Source: CAYSYN01 sp964447735 (GTDB taxonomy: Bacteria; Patescibacteriota; Minisyncoccia; Minisyncoccales; GBS-2). From it: a stretch of 8,838 nt of DNA. The first letter of the stretch is position 1. Every line of letters begins with the position of its first letter. Location: positions 1-8,838 of the forward strand of contig CAYUTJ010000027.1 in the NCBI GenBank assembly GCA_964447735.1, read 5' to 3'. This document shows positions 1-5,549 of the stretch, piece after piece. The position numbers and the translations under genes are program-made. The notes under the pieces are model-generated. The model searched no databases, was not told where the DNA came from, and was given only the letters and a program-made list of their open reading frames with translations.

Positions 1-7
1 TGCCATG

Positions 8-93
8 CGGAGGGGGCGGGACTCGAACCCGCAATCCCCAAAATGGGGCCATGCTCTCCAGGCATGTGCCTTGCCAATTCGGCGCACCCCTCC
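8..93 (-). tRNA. tRNA-Ser (anticodon GGA)
   Basis: The 86-nt minus-strand sequence folds fully into a class II tRNA. The acceptor stem GGAGGGG (93-87) pairs with CCCCTCC (15-9). A short D stem GCC/GGC follows, then a five-pair anticodon stem CATGC/GCATG enclosing loop CTGGAGA, which puts anticodon GGA at 59-57. The long variable arm has four C-G pairs around ATTTT, and the T stem GCGGG/CCCGC encloses TTCGAGT. Both the long variable arm and the discriminator G (position 8) are serine identity traits. It would read codons UCC and UCU. The bases after the discriminator read CAT, so the CCA end is not encoded and must be added by nucleotidyltransferase. It lies just downstream of the pilus operon on the same strand. 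Confidence 0.96.
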
Positions 94-97
94 TTTC

Positions 98-120
98 TCC
101 GCTTCGCAAAGCGAAGCGGA
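98..120. repeat. Perfect 10-bp inverted repeat (hairpin) between pilin gene and tRNA-Ser
   Basis: TCCGCTTCGC, a 3-base loop (AAA on the plus strand, TTT on the minus strand), then GCGAAGCGGA form a perfect 10-bp stem. It begins 17 nt after the stop of the last pilin gene and ends 4 nt before the 5' end of the tRNA. On the minus strand it is followed by GAAAGGAGGG, with no U-tract, so it is not a canonical intrinsic terminator. It may act as a transcript-end stabiliser for the pilin mRNA, an atypical terminator, or a 5' leader element of the tRNA. Its GC content stands out from its AT-rich surroundings. The structure is seen directly; the role is not. Confidence 0.7.
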
Positions 121-137
121 TATTTAAACTCTTTCTT

Positions 138-587
138 TCATTGAGTAACTGAAATTGTCTCACCCATTTGAGAATCTAAAGCAGTGATAGTCACTCTGTA
201 AGGTGGAGTAGTAGTGCTCCAAACAATTTGGTAACGAGTATCATAAGCTACGGTACAATCTGTAACAGAACCTGGAGTGCCTGTTTGGGGATCGACTGGA
301 AGAGAGCCAAGATAAGTTGGTACCAAACAAGAGCAAATATTATAATCGGTTGAACTTATAACATGAGGAGTGGTAGTAGCAGGAAACCCTGTACAAACCC
401 AAGTTCCACCATTTTCTACCATATTCTGTGCAACAGCATTAGCAATAGCAGTAACATTCGCCCATCTTGTGGCATTATTACTCTTTGCTATTTGTCTTGC
501 TGGATTAACGGCAACAATTGCTATTCCAATCAAAATAACAATAATTCCAATCACTATTAGTAATTCTAATAGAGTAAAACCTTTCAT
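138..587 (-). CDS. Type IV pilin, probable fibre subunit (tandem copy 2)
   Basis: A 149-residue prepilin. It has a very short leader, MKG, then F at +1 and the E at +5 of the prepilin peptidase signature (FTLLELL), leading into a hydrophobic helix over residues 4-27. The conserved block VAVNPARQ (25-32) follows. The globular part has four cysteines (65, 85, 87, 111), including a CxC pair, and the block LPVDPQTGTP near 96-105, which resembles the DP-x-x-G loop of GspG-type major pseudopilins. By my count it is identical to the upstream pilin at 43 of the first 65 positions without gaps, so the pair arose by tandem duplication. The gap to that gene is 27 nt, the largest inside the operon. No Shine-Dalgarno sequence is visible; the leader before ATG is A/T only. 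It should be inserted in the membrane, cleaved after Gly3 and polymerised by PilB/PilC. Which of the two copies is the abundant subunit cannot be told from sequence. Confidence 0.93.
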   Translation of the reverse strand: MKGFTLLELLIVIGIIVILIGIAIVAVNPARQIAKSNNATRWANVTAIANAVAQNMVENGGTWVCTGFPATTTPHVISSTDYNICSCLVPTYLGSLPVDPQTGTPGSVTDCTVAYDTRYQIVWSTTTPPYRVTITALDSQMGETISVTQ

Positions 588-614
588 TTTTTTATTTTTA
601 ATTTATTTCGACCT

Positions 615-1088
615 TTACCTTGTAACTTTAATATCAGGAGGTGATCCGTTTTCTGATTGCGCATAAGGAGCGAAAATTGTTACCCTACTAGTTGTAGCAT
701 CCTGGAAAATCTTATATCCGGTATTATATTCAGAGGGGCAACTTGTCAATGGGTTCCCTATTGAAGGGTCCTGAGGAAGAGCAGGTAAATATCTTGGAAC
801 TAAACAATTGCAGATCGGAGCCACAGGAGAAACAGCAGTAGTGCTTGCAATCCAAGCTCCATCAGTTGATGTTGTAATTTGGGGATAATCTGGACAATTC
901 CAAGTTCCTTTATTATCAACGATATTTTGAGAAACGGCAGATAAAATCGAACTAATATCTGACCATCTCCTTGTATTATTTGCTTTTGCAAATTGTCTTG
1001 CAGGATTGACAGCCACAACTAATACCCCAATTAAAATGACTAAAATTCCAATGACTATTAATAGTTCTATCAAAGTAAAAGATTTCAT
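615..1088 (-). CDS. Type IV pilin, probable fibre subunit (tandem copy 1)
   Basis: A 157-residue prepilin with leader MKS, then F+1 and E+5 (FTLIELL), a hydrophobic helix to about residue 27 and the same VAVNPARQ block as its neighbour. It keeps all four cysteines of the paralogue (65, 93, 95, 117) and the CLVP-x-YL-x-x-LP-x-DP-x-x-G core. It is longer because of an 8-residue excess between the first cysteine and the CxC pair, a Ser/Thr/Ala-rich stretch. The residue before the cleavage site is Ser3 instead of Gly, a tolerated change but a possible difference in processing. The start lies 4 nt after the stop of pilM, with no Shine-Dalgarno sequence. Known families suggest this is the major pilin or a second, differently used one; that ranking is inference. 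Confidence 0.93.
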   Translation of the reverse strand: MKSFTLIELLIVIGILVILIGVLVVAVNPARQFAKANNTRRWSDISSILSAVSQNIVDNKGTWNCPDYPQITTSTDGAWIASTTAVSPVAPICNCLVPRYLPALPQDPSIGNPLTSCPSEYNTGYKIFQDATTSRVTIFAPYAQSENGSPPDIKVTR

Positions 1089-1092
1089 TTAT

Positions 1093-2157
1093 TTATTTTA
1101 TCTCTTTTAACAAATTTATTCCAGACTCTTTAAAATTTTTTTCCAATCCTCTTAAAGCAGAACCTATAGCCGCTGAATATATGTAAGGATTAATTTTTAA
1201 TGCTTTTTTTAAATATTCTTTTTTTCTTAAAATATTAATATCTATTTTCTCCCAAGGATCTCCAATTAAAATTTCTTTTTTCAAATTTTCTTTTAAATAC
1301 TCTTTCAAATAAGGTAAATTCGCAGAACCTCCTGTCAAGATTATTTTTTCAATTCTCTTGGAACTTCTTTTAAAATAAAAATCTTCAATTTCTCTAATTT
1401 GAGCTATTAATTTTTGAATTTCTTTTTGCAAAGCTAAAAAAACTCTCCCCTCTTTTTCTTCTGGATTCAACCCAATTTCTTTTTTCAATTTTTCAGCTTT
1501 ATTAAATGAAATTTTTAAATTTTTAGAAATTGAAAGTGTAAAGGTATTGCCAGCTATTGGGAGAGAAACACTCAATTTTAATTTTTTTTCATCGAAAAGA
1601 GAGAAATGTGAATATTTCGATCCAATGTCTGAAATCAAAGAAACCTTTCTATCAGAAATTAAAGCTCTTCCCAAACTTAAAGATTCTGTTTCTAAAACTA
1701 AAGGAAAAATTTTACACTCTGAAAAGACCTCCAAATAATCTTGAATTATTTCTTTTGGTAAAGCAACGATCAAAATATTTTCATTTTCTATTTTAAAATC
1801 AAAAGAAAGTTCTTTTAAAGGGAAGGGGAAATTCTCTTTTATTTTTCCTTTCACAAATTCTAGAATGTTTTCAGAATCTGGTTTTTTACAAGAGTGAATA
1901 AAACTTTTTAATTCAGAAATTGAGAAAATAAATCTTTTGGAATTTATTTTTCCAAACTCAGGTTTTAAAATTACTTCTTTCAAAAAATTCTTTAACTTTT
2001 CTTTGTCTTTAATCTTTCCATTTTCAACAATTCCACTAGGCAATTCTTTCCTTCCCATAGCTAAAAGTCTTGGATTTTCAAAAGTACCTGAAAGCAAAAT
2101 TAACTCAATCGAAAAATCTGAAATGTTTAAGCCAAAAGGTCTCTTAATGAAAAACAT
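1093..2157 (-). CDS. pilM: PilM, actin-like ATPase of the type IV pilus
   Basis: A cytoplasmic FtsA/actin-fold protein that normally binds ATP and docks the N-terminal peptide of PilN, tying the inner-membrane alignment complex to the pilus motor. With the ATG at 2157 the protein has 354 residues, normal for PilM. Phosphate-1-like GLNISDFSIELI lies at 9-20, phosphate-2-like LISDIGSKYSHFSLF around 175-189, and the adenosine-type motif IILTGGSANLPYL around 272-284. SAAIGSALRGL closes the fold. An in-frame ATG at 2196 would add 13 residues absent from the family start (M-F-F-x-K) and would overlap pilX, so 2157, one base after the pilX-like stop, is preferred. Odd: the C-terminus reads GINLLKEIK, like the INLLP docking peptide of PilN, yet no PilN or PilO gene follows. 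Position between the minor pilins and the major pilins is also unusual compared with the pilMNOPQ operon of Proteobacteria. Confidence 0.9.
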   Translation of the reverse strand: MFFIKRPFGLNISDFSIELILLSGTFENPRLLAMGRKELPSGIVENGKIKDKEKLKNFLKEVILKPEFGKINSKRFIFSISELKSFIHSCKKPDSENILEFVKGKIKENFPFPLKELSFDFKIENENILIVALPKEIIQDYLEVFSECKIFPLVLETESLSLGRALISDRKVSLISDIGSKYSHFSLFDEKKLKLSVSLPIAGNTFTLSISKNLKISFNKAEKLKKEIGLNPEEKEGRVFLALQKEIQKLIAQIREIEDFYFKRSSKRIEKIILTGGSANLPYLKEYLKENLKKEILIGDPWEKIDINILRKKEYLKKALKINPYIYSAAIGSALRGLEKNFKESGINLLKEIK

Positions 2158-2158
2158 G

Positions 2159-2557
2159 TTAAAAATCTGAAATTTCTTGCCACAATTGAATTTCAATCTC
2201 GGGATTCACCTTATTCACTATAATTTTAATCTTTTTTTTATTGTTTTTAAAATTACCAATAACCTTTATCGTCCATTTTCCCTCAATCGGGAGAATTTGA
2301 CAACTCCCTTCTTCAATTGAAATTGTTTCGTTTCCTGAATAGTTAACATTTTCTTTTAAATTCATTAAAGCTTGCTCAGCACAAAGATTAGCTAAATAAA
2401 ATGCTTTCGATGAATGAAAAATTGAAATTATAGTTTTTGACCTTGAAATGCTCCTTAAACTCAAACCAATTCCAATTGAGAGAGAAATTAAAAACAAAAT
2501 TAAAAGAGAAAGTAAGGCTATAAATCCATTTTTCACTTGTTTGGCAAAAGGGCGCAT
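2159..2557 (-). CDS. PilX/GspK-like minor pilin
   Basis: A 132-residue protein with a PilX N-terminal-type segment: NG, then F at +1 (residue 12), followed by a hydrophobic helix through about residue 34. As in PilX/GspK, the usual Glu at +5 is missing (FIALL). The stretch FYLANLCAEQAL (53-64) matches the AFY-x-AN-x-x-AE block of PilX-type proteins. Cysteines 59 and 86 could pair. Members of this family sit at the very tip of the pilus and start assembly with PilV and PilW partners. Two starts are possible: ATG at 2557 (11-residue leader, 25-nt overlap with the upstream gene) or GTG at 2536, which overlaps the upstream TGA as GTGA and gives the short leader (V)KNG seen in the sibling pilins. 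I list the longer form; the shorter is at least equally plausible. The stop is one base before the pilM start. Confidence 0.82.
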   Translation of the reverse strand: MRPFAKQVKNGFIALLSLLILFLISLSIGIGLSLRSISRSKTIISIFHSSKAFYLANLCAEQALMNLKENVNYSGNETISIEEGSCQILPIEGKWTIKVIGNFKNNKKKIKIIVNKVNPEIEIQLWQEISDF

Positions 2558-3024
2558 GATGATCTAAAAGTAATTGAATTTTGATAAAAAGGGTTTAAAG
2601 AAGAAATTCTAATTTCAATCTTAATTATGCCAGGAGTATTAGAAAAAGAAAGGTTTGAAAAAGAAAGGTCATCAACTTTTACAGAGTCTGAAGTTAAAAA
2701 ATAAGAGGGATTTTCTCCTTGAGTAATTCTTAATTTTCCCTCTTGAAGATCAAAAACTGTAGGGTTCTTATCTGGATCTGGCATTTCCAAAGATAAATAA
2801 TTTCCAGAGCTTCCTTGAGAAGGAAAATTAACTGATTTTGCCCTTTTGATCTCTCTTTGAATCTTGAAAATTGCGAAGTACCCTTGTTCTTGAATGTCCT
2901 GAAAAATATTTCTTCTAATTCCTGAAAAAATTGTATCCCAAAAAAATCCAAGAAAAAAAACCAAAATTAAAGAAAAAATTGAAATATAAATTAAAAGTTC
3001 AATTAAAGTAAATGCTTTTTTCAT
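2533..3024 (-). CDS. PilW/GspJ-like minor pilin
   Basis: A 163-residue pseudopilin. Leader MKKA is followed by the textbook FTLIELLIY with F+1 and E+5, and a hydrophobic helix over about residues 5-28. The signature after the helix, an aromatic-rich linker then a Q-x-x-x-EI-K-R-A-x-S stretch (about 55-65), is typical of PilW/GspJ proteins (the RE-I-R-x-A block). The remainder is beta-prone, with a single cysteine near the C-terminus (SSCALLP). It would be a member of the minor-pilin initiation complex with its FimT-, PilV- and PilX-like neighbours. The start overlaps the upstream stop by ATGA, implying translational coupling. A GAAGG lies 12 nt before the ATG, too far to be a convincing ribosome site. 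Assignment to PilW/GspJ rests on position and the EIKRA block, not on a search. Confidence 0.87.
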   Translation of the reverse strand: MKKAFTLIELLIYISIFSLILVFFLGFFWDTIFSGIRRNIFQDIQEQGYFAIFKIQREIKRAKSVNFPSQGSSGNYLSLEMPDPDKNPTVFDLQEGKLRITQGENPSYFLTSDSVKVDDLSFSNLSFSNTPGIIKIEIRISSLNPFYQNSITFRSSCALLPNK

Positions 3025-3914
3025 TCTAAATAATAACCTTCAACGAATATGTCATAAATGTAAAGATACTTTCTGTCTGCTTTCTTAACAACTTGGGTGT
3101 AAATTTTTACACAAAGTTGAGAAAGATCAAGATCTGGAGAAAGATTTGCTGAAACTATTGTATCTTCAATTCCTGTTGAAGTCGGAGAAACTAAATTAAC
3201 AAAATTTCCTTGGCAAGTAGTCGTTGAAAAAGCTATGGTATATTTATCCTCTCTTGCTTTATCTGCTCTATATTTAACTTTCAATGTTAAGTTAGTATAA
3301 TTTTTTGTTGTAGTCTCAAAAGCATGAAAAGTAATTGAAGGGTCAGCGGTCACTCCATAATAAATTTTTGCAAAAGTGCTTCCGTTTGGATAATCGTAAG
3401 CTAATTCGGGATTTTCAGTTTGGCCTGCGAAATCAGTATGGGCAGTTGGTTTTCTAATTTCAATTTGAGAAATTTTCTGCCAATTTGTAAGAAAAGTTAC
3501 CAGTTTTATTTCCTTTCTTTCTCCTTTATGTTCCCAACTAATTTTGGATGTAACTTTTTTTCTATTGCTGTCAATATCTTCAATCCGAATTTGCCTTTCT
3601 CCTTTCTCTAATTGATCTGAAATATCTTCTCTCTCACCTTGAAAAACAAAATGTCCCTCTGAAATTGCCAGCCCATGATTTCCTGAAGTTAAATTCTCCC
3701 AGTTATCGTCTCTTATCGATCTTGTGACTTCCAATCCTTCAATGGCTAAAAGATTTGCAATAGAAAATTCTCTGGAAAATTCAGAAGAATTTAAACTATC
3801 CAAAAAAAGAGGAAGTAAAATTAAAATCGAAACTAAAAAAATTGCTAAAACTAAAATTATTTCCAATAAAATCTCTGCTTTCTTTTTATTGAATGGTAAT
3901 TGTTCCAACTTCAT
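3021..3914 (-). CDS. PilV/GspI-like minor pilin with C-terminal beta-rich extension
   Basis: A 297-residue protein, nearly twice the length of an ordinary PilV. Residues 10-38 hold the pilin helix. The likely cleavage is after Ala13 (KKKA, then EILLEII), leaving Glu at +1 and Glu at +5, an uncommon +1 residue. Residues 58-147 carry the PilV-type core: EGLEVTRSIRDDNW near 59-72, then a beta region ending in FLTNW (141-145). Residues about 150-297 form a separate beta-rich module with aromatic strands (LAYDY, KIYYG, LKVKYRA, YLYIYDIFVEGYYLE) and two cysteines (234, 268). It resembles a beta-sandwich of carbohydrate-binding or adhesin type, but I cannot name a family. In Pseudomonas PilV sits at the pilus tip, so this module may be exposed there. 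The start overlaps the FimT-like gene by 29 nt and the end overlaps the PilW-like gene by 4 nt. Confidence 0.86.
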   Translation of the reverse strand: MKLEQLPFNKKKAEILLEIILVLAIFLVSILILLPLFLDSLNSSEFSREFSIANLLAIEGLEVTRSIRDDNWENLTSGNHGLAISEGHFVFQGEREDISDQLEKGERQIRIEDIDSNRKKVTSKISWEHKGERKEIKLVTFLTNWQKISQIEIRKPTAHTDFAGQTENPELAYDYPNGSTFAKIYYGVTADPSITFHAFETTTKNYTNLTLKVKYRADKAREDKYTIAFSTTTCQGNFVNLVSPTSTGIEDTIVSANLSPDLDLSQLCVKIYTQVVKKADRKYLYIYDIFVEGYYLE

Positions 3915-4506
3915 TAATTTTTATCGTTTTACTTTCACCATTTGCTTTTAAAATAATATTTCCTCCCCTAGTTTCTGAATACCATGTACAACCTGATTGA
4001 TTTTCGCAATCTATTTGATTTTGATAATTTTGACAAGGAGTACAATTTCCGCTACAAATTTTATCTCTTGCGTTCCAGCTACAACCATCTTGAGCTAAAC
4101 AATCTTTTCTATTATTAAAATTTCCACAGGGAATACAACTTCCACCACAATGAGCAGCGGTTTCTTTTGGCATCCCTTCGGTTTTCAAAAAAACAATTTC
4201 AGAAATACCTTCTAATTTAATTAAAGGGGGTAAATAAAAAACTTCATCAAAATCTGGGTCCCTTTCTAAAAAAGAATTTCCTTTAAAAAGAATGTAATCA
4301 CTTTCTTCAAAACGAACGCCGAAAGAAGAATCTAATTCTCCAGAAATTGCTTTTAATTGAGCTTTTCTTAAGGTTTCCACTATATTTTGAGCCTGATTTT
4401 CAAGTTCTTGTCTTTTATAAAAATTAATTCCCACTGTTAAAAAACTAACTAAAAAGGTAAAAATTAAAATTGAAATTAAAATTTCAATTAAAGTAAAGGA
4501 TTTCAT
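3886..4506 (-). CDS. FimT/GspH-like minor pilin with inserted ten-cysteine tandem repeat
   Basis: A 206-residue prepilin. Leader MKS, then FTLIEILI with F+1 and E+5, and a hydrophobic helix to about residue 27. The stretch ENQAQNIVETLRKAQLKAISG (about 36-56) and FGVRFEESDYILFKG (62-76) match the GspH/FimT core. The closing strands GGNIILKANG and IKINEVGTITI (181-205) also fit the GspH C-terminus. Between them, residues 120-175 hold two units with identical spacing, C-x3-C-x2-C-x8-C-x5-C-x-W, at 120-144 and 151-175. Ordinary FimT proteins lack this. The insert is rich in Asn/Gln and would need oxidative folding outside the membrane. The gene overlaps pilC by ATGA and heads the minor pilin set. 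FimT homologues in some bacteria bind DNA for uptake; whether this one does is unknown. Confidence 0.88.
   Translation of the reverse strand: MKSFTLIEILISILIFTFLVSFLTVGINFYKRQELENQAQNIVETLRKAQLKAISGELDSSFGVRFEESDYILFKGNSFLERDPDFDEVFYLPPLIKLEGISEIVFLKTEGMPKETAAHCGGSCIPCGNFNNRKDCLAQDGCSWNARDKICSGNCTPCQNYQNQIDCENQSGCTWYSETRGGNIILKANGESKTIKINEVGTITIQ
3982..4149 (-). repeat. Tandem cysteine-rich protein repeat (2 units, 31-residue period)
   Basis: Within the FimT-like gene, codons 120-144 (4149-4075) and 151-175 (4056-3982) encode two copies of C-x3-C-x2-C-x8-C-x5-C-x-W. Thirteen of 25 positions are identical by my count, including all five cysteines, the Pro before the third cysteine, two Asn, one Asp, one Gln, one Gly and the final Trp. 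The C-x5-C-x-W end recalls PSI-type small disulfide domains, but this likeness is only suggestive. Confidence 0.85.
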
Positions 4507-5549
4507 CTAAAACGAAATTGGCCTAAAAACTTGTAAATTGGGGTAATAACTGAAAAAGCAATAAAACCAACAAAAATTCCAACAAAGACTATTAAGGCAG
4601 GTTCGATAATTGTTGAAAATCTTTTTAAATCTGAAGAAACTCTTTCATTGTAAAATTGAGATAAATAAAAGAAAGATTCCTCTAAATTTCCTGTCCTCTC
4701 TCCTGTTAAAACCATCTGACAAAAAAATAAAGGAAAATATTTTTTTAATTTCTTTAAAGCTTCTCCAATTCTCTTTCCTCTTTCGATTTGAGATGTCAAA
4801 AAAATCATACTTTCTTTATAAATCTCGTTTTGAAGAGTTTCGGAACAAAGTTCTAATATCTCTCTTAGAGAAAGTCCGCTTTTAAAGAGAATAAAAAAAG
4901 ACCTTGAAAAATGAGCTAAATTTAAATTTTTTAAAAAATTTCCTAAAAAAGGAAGGGAAAGTAAAATTTTATCAAAATAAAATCTGAAAATTTTAAATTT
5001 TCTTAAAAATTTTACTGAAAGAAAAAACGAAAACAGAGAAATTAAAATTAAAATTCCATATTGTCTAAAAAAAGAAGGTGCTTTAATCAAAATCCTTGTA
5101 GGAAGTGGTAATTGAATTTTCATTATGGAAAAAAGAGGAACTATTCTCGGTAAAAGAAAAAAAATCACAAGCAAGATAACGAGTGTGGCCACAAATACCA
5201 AAATTGCTGGATAGATCATAGCGCCTCTTAGTTTTCTTTTCAATTCATTTTCCTGATTTAATTTTTGAGCTAAGAATTTTAAGTTCTCATCTAGCTTTCC
5301 TGTTTTTTCTCCAATTTTAACTACACTACAAAAAAAATTATCAAAAATTTTAGGATATCTTTTTAAACTCTCAGATAAACTTCTACCAGACGAAATATCG
5401 TCCCTGATTTTTCCAATTGCTTTTTTTAGCGTTTTAGATTTTACCTCTTCTTTTAAAGTATCCAAAGCTTCGATAATGGAGACTCCACTCTTTAACATTA
5501 AAGAAAGGTGTTCAGCAAAAAATATCTTTTCTAAAGTTGAAACTCCCAT
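4503..5549 (-). CDS. pilC: PilC/GspF inner-membrane platform protein
   Basis: A 348-residue polytopic protein with two T2SSF domains. The first spans about residues 7-130 (FAEHLSLMLKSGVSIIEAL, then the conserved V-K-IGEKTGKLDENL) and the second about 212-338 (FSRSFFILFKSGLSLREIL, then M-VLTGERTGNLEES). Three hydrophobic segments lie at about 111-133, 164-180 and 315-338, giving the usual topology. It would couple PilB in the cytoplasm to pilin addition in the membrane. It is shorter than the roughly 400 residues common in Proteobacteria because it begins directly at the first T2SSF domain; the start is fixed by a TAATG overlap of one base with pilB. The end overlaps the FimT-like gene by ATGA. 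Confidence 0.96.
   Translation of the reverse strand: MGVSTLEKIFFAEHLSLMLKSGVSIIEALDTLKEEVKSKTLKKAIGKIRDDISSGRSLSESLKRYPKIFDNFFCSVVKIGEKTGKLDENLKFLAQKLNQENELKRKLRGAMIYPAILVFVATLVILLVIFFLLPRIVPLFSIMKIQLPLPTRILIKAPSFFRQYGILILISLFSFFLSVKFLRKFKIFRFYFDKILLSLPFLGNFLKNLNLAHFSRSFFILFKSGLSLREILELCSETLQNEIYKESMIFLTSQIERGKRIGEALKKLKKYFPLFFCQMVLTGERTGNLEESFFYLSQFYNERVSSDLKRFSTIIEPALIVFVGIFVGFIAFSVITPIYKFLGQFRFR

Noticed and set aside
370..666. 98-codon plus-strand open frame with a hydrophobic product
   Set aside because: It is antisense to the two pilin genes, and the hydrophobicity simply mirrors the pilin helix codons. No start context or family supports it.
1095..1100. TAAAAT at the end of pilM as the -10 box of a private pilin promoter
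   Set aside because: The sequence 17 nt further upstream (TGGAAT) is a poor -35 match, and such -10-like words are common here. An internal promoter is plausible on stoichiometry grounds but not shown.
2158..2196. Upstream ATG at 2196 that would extend PilM by 13 residues
   Set aside because: The extension overlaps the pilX-like C-terminus and lacks family likeness, while ATG 2157 follows the upstream stop by one base and gives the normal M-F-F-x-K start.
2730..2951. 73-codon minus-strand frame inside the PilW-like gene
   Set aside because: It is an alternative frame within a well-supported pseudopilin, with no signature of its own.
5330..5337. Eight-base homopolymer in pilC (others at 5157-5164, 2230-2238 and 7198-7205) as phase-variation switches
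   Set aside because: Runs of seven or eight A/T are frequent across this AT-rich window, including in housekeeping-type positions. All frames are intact and nothing singles these out as switch tracts.
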